Positions 5,457 to 7,060 of a stretch of 7,060 bases of DNA are shown one piece after another. Below the pieces are notes generated by a model. It ran no database searches, was not told where the DNA came from, and saw nothing but the letters and a program-made list of their open reading frames with translations. Within the stretch, counting starts at the first letter, position 1, and every line of letters starts with the position of its first letter. Source of the DNA: Rickettsia typhi (GTDB taxonomy: Bacteria > Pseudomonadota > Alphaproteobacteria > Rickettsiales > UBA1997); the NCBI GenBank assembly GCA_945906835.1, contig CAMDRL010000068.1:1-7060 (forward strand), written 5' to 3'. The position numbers and the translations under genes were made by a program.

Positions 5457-7060
5457 ATGACAAAAAAACCTCGAGTTTACCTTTACGATTCAACGCTTAG
5501 AGATGGCGCACAAACCAGTACGGTAAATTTTAGCGTTAAAGATAAAATTGAAATTTCTGAAATGCTTGATGGTCTTGGCATTGATTACATTGAAGGCGGC
5601 TGGCCTGGAGCTAATCACACTGATGATGAATTTTTTGAAAATCTTCCTAAATTAAAAAAATCACAATTTTCTGCTTTTGGCATGACACGCCGTCCTAATG
5701 CTTCTGCTGCAAGTGATGCTGGCTTAAATGCTTTAATAAATTCTGGCACAAAATCTGTTTGTATTGTTGGTAAGGCTTGGGATTTCCATTTGAAAAATGC
5801 GCTTAACATTTCTGAAACAGAAAATTTTGCCATGATTTCTGATTCAATCAAACATATTGTAAAAAAGAAAAAAGAAGCAGCTTTTGATGCTGAGCATTTT
5901 TTTGACGGTTACAAAGCCAATCCAAAATTCGCTTTAAAATGCGCCAAAAAAGCTTATGAAGCTGGTGCTAGATGGATTATTTTGTGTGACACTAATGGCG
6001 GCTCTTTACCAAGCGAGATTTCTAAAATTGTTAAAGAAGTTACCAAGCATATTCCTGGAGAAAATCTAGGAATTCACTGCCACAATGACACTGGAAATGC
6101 GGTTGCCAATTCTTTGGCGGCAGTTGAAGCCGGTGTTCGTCAAATTCAAGGAACCATTAATGGACTTGGTGAAAGATGCGGTAATGCCAATTTAATTAGC
6201 ATCATCCCTACTCTATTTTTAAAAATGGGTTTTGATGTTGGAATTAAAGAAGAGCAACTGAAAAACCTAGTTAAAACCTCTAACTTCTTAGATGATTTAT
6301 TAAATAAAGAACGCGATAAATTTGCACCTTATGTTGGTAAATATGCCTTTGCTCACAAAGGCGGATTGCATGTTTCGGCAATGGCAAAAAGCACTAAATC
6401 TTACGAACATATTGAGCCAGAAACAGTTGGTAATCAAAGACGAATCATGGTTTCTGACCAAGCTGGCCGTTCTAATATCATTGCTCGCTTGAAAGAAATT
6501 GGACTTCACTCTGAAGATCACATTAAATTCAGCCAAATTTCTGATTTGGTAAATAAAGTTAAAGAGTTGGAAGCTCAAGGTTATGCTTATGACGCCGCAG
6601 ATGCCAGTTTTGAAATTTTAGCTAAAAGATCTTTAAGTGTGGTTCCTAATTTTTTTGATTTAGTTGGATTTAGAGTTTTAGATGAGCGCAAATTTAATGC
6701 TAAAGGAAAAGTAATCACAATTGCTGAAGCAAACATCAAAATTAAAGTTGGCAATAAAATTACTTTATCAGTTGCTGAAGGAAATGGTCCAGTAAATGCT
6801 TTAGATAAAGCCTTGCGCAAAGCCCTTTCACGCAAATATCCATCTTTAAAAAATGTTCGTTTAACAGATTACAAGGTGAGAATTTTAACACCGTCAGATG
6901 GCACAGAAGCAATCACCCGCGTGCAGATTGAATCAGCAGATGATACTGGAAATAAATGGACCACAATTGGTGTGTCAAAAAATATTATCGATGCTTCATT
7001 CATGGCTTTGAATGATAGTATTACTTACAAGTTAATAAATAATGAAACTGTTGCTAGAAA
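5457..7060 (+). CDS. cimA: Citramalate synthase (partial, last residues off the right edge)
   Basis: CimA condenses pyruvate and acetyl-CoA to (R)-citramalate, the first step of the threonine-independent route to isoleucine (2-oxobutanoate). The frame runs from ATG 5457 to the edge: 534 complete codons, about the usual full length (around 530), so only the end is missing. The TIM-barrel catalytic domain opens with YDSTLRDGAQ (10-19; R15, D16, Q19) and contains CDTNGG (177-182), the metal-binding GIHCHNDTG (205-213; H207, H209) and GLGERCGNANL (236-246), the second alpha-isopropylmalate/homocitrate synthase signature. AHKGGLHVSA (299-308) follows. The linker YDAADASFEIL (378-388) is typical of the citramalate-synthase branch (TIGR00977-like) rather than LeuA. 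The last part (about 395-534) is the LeuA-like dimer/allosteric domain, suggesting isoleucine feedback. The ATG is preceded by A-rich sequence without a Shine-Dalgarno site. It is separated from sdhB by 197 bases and may have its own promoter. Homocitrate synthase is a less likely alternative. Confidence 0.92.
   Translation, partial: MTKKPRVYLYDSTLRDGAQTSTVNFSVKDKIEISEMLDGLGIDYIEGGWPGANHTDDEFFENLPKLKKSQFSAFGMTRRPNASAASDAGLNALINSGTKSVCIVGKAWDFHLKNALNISETENFAMISDSIKHIVKKKKEAAFDAEHFFDGYKANPKFALKCAKKAYEAGARWIILCDTNGGSLPSEISKIVKEVTKHIPGENLGIHCHNDTGNAVANSLAAVEAGVRQIQGTINGLGERCGNANLISIIPTLFLKMGFDVGIKEEQLKNLVKTSNFLDDLLNKERDKFAPYVGKYAFAHKGGLHVSAMAKSTKSYEHIEPETVGNQRRIMVSDQAGRSNIIARLKEIGLHSEDHIKFSQISDLVNKVKELEAQGYAYDAADASFEILAKRSLSVVPNFFDLVGFRVLDERKFNAKGKVITIAEANIKIKVGNKITLSVAEGNGPVNALDKALRKALSRKYPSLKNVRLTDYKVRILTPSDGTEAITRVQIESADDTGNKWTTIGVSKNIIDASFMALNDSITYKLINNETVAR

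Noticed and set aside
1..7060. A previously undescribed multi-gene system
   Set aside because: Every gene but one belongs to a well-known metabolic family with intact motifs, and the single orphan ORF has no partner genes; the sequence does not support such a claim.

Overview
This is an AT-rich window (roughly one third G+C by eye) that reads as a compact chromosomal housekeeping segment from an alphaproteobacterium. The main evidence is a canonical four-gene succinate dehydrogenase cluster in the order sdhC-sdhD-sdhA-sdhB, whose proteins are of the mitochondrial/alphaproteobacterial/E. coli heme-b type, together with a PfkB-family kinase that closely resembles alphaproteobacterial adenosine kinases as I remember them. 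The A/T-rich composition, the lack of clear Shine-Dalgarno sites and the many intergenic palindromic repeats would fit a Rickettsiales- or Holosporales-like lineage. That placement is inference. A citramalate synthase gene argues against a highly reduced obligate parasite of the Rickettsia type, because those generally lack isoleucine synthesis.

Layout from left to right: (1) bases 1-712, minus strand: the N-terminal 237 residues of a PfkB/adenosine kinase, cut by the left edge. (2) 713-1032: non-coding, with a candidate promoter for the kinase and a 76-base imperfect inverted repeat. (3) 1033-1290, plus strand: an unrecognised 85-residue acidic, probably helical protein. A 13-base inverted repeat lies on both sides of it. 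(4) 1291-1674: non-coding leader in front of the sdh genes, with an AT-rich dyad and a 13-base direct repeat. (5) 1675-5259: sdhC, sdhD, sdhA and sdhB. (6) 5260-5456: an intergenic gap nearly filled by a 156-base element with long terminal inverted repeats and nested hairpins. (7) 5457-7060: citramalate synthase cimA, cut by the right edge only a few residues before its expected end.

SdhC and SdhD form the heme-b membrane anchor, SdhA carries covalent FAD and the succinate site, and SdhB carries three Fe-S clusters that pass electrons to ubiquinone. Together they are complex II, joining the TCA cycle to respiration. CimA condenses pyruvate and acetyl-CoA to citramalate, the first step of threonine-independent isoleucine synthesis. 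The kinase probably salvages adenosine to AMP.

All key catalytic, heme-ligand and cluster-ligand residues that I could check are present, and I see no broken gene. I found no sign of a new multi-gene system. The unexplained material is in the gaps: at least two kinds of palindromic dispersed repeat occupy the gaps sdhD-sdhA, sdhA-sdhB, sdhB-cimA and the one upstream of the orphan ORF. One of them creates a misleading N-terminal extension of sdhB.
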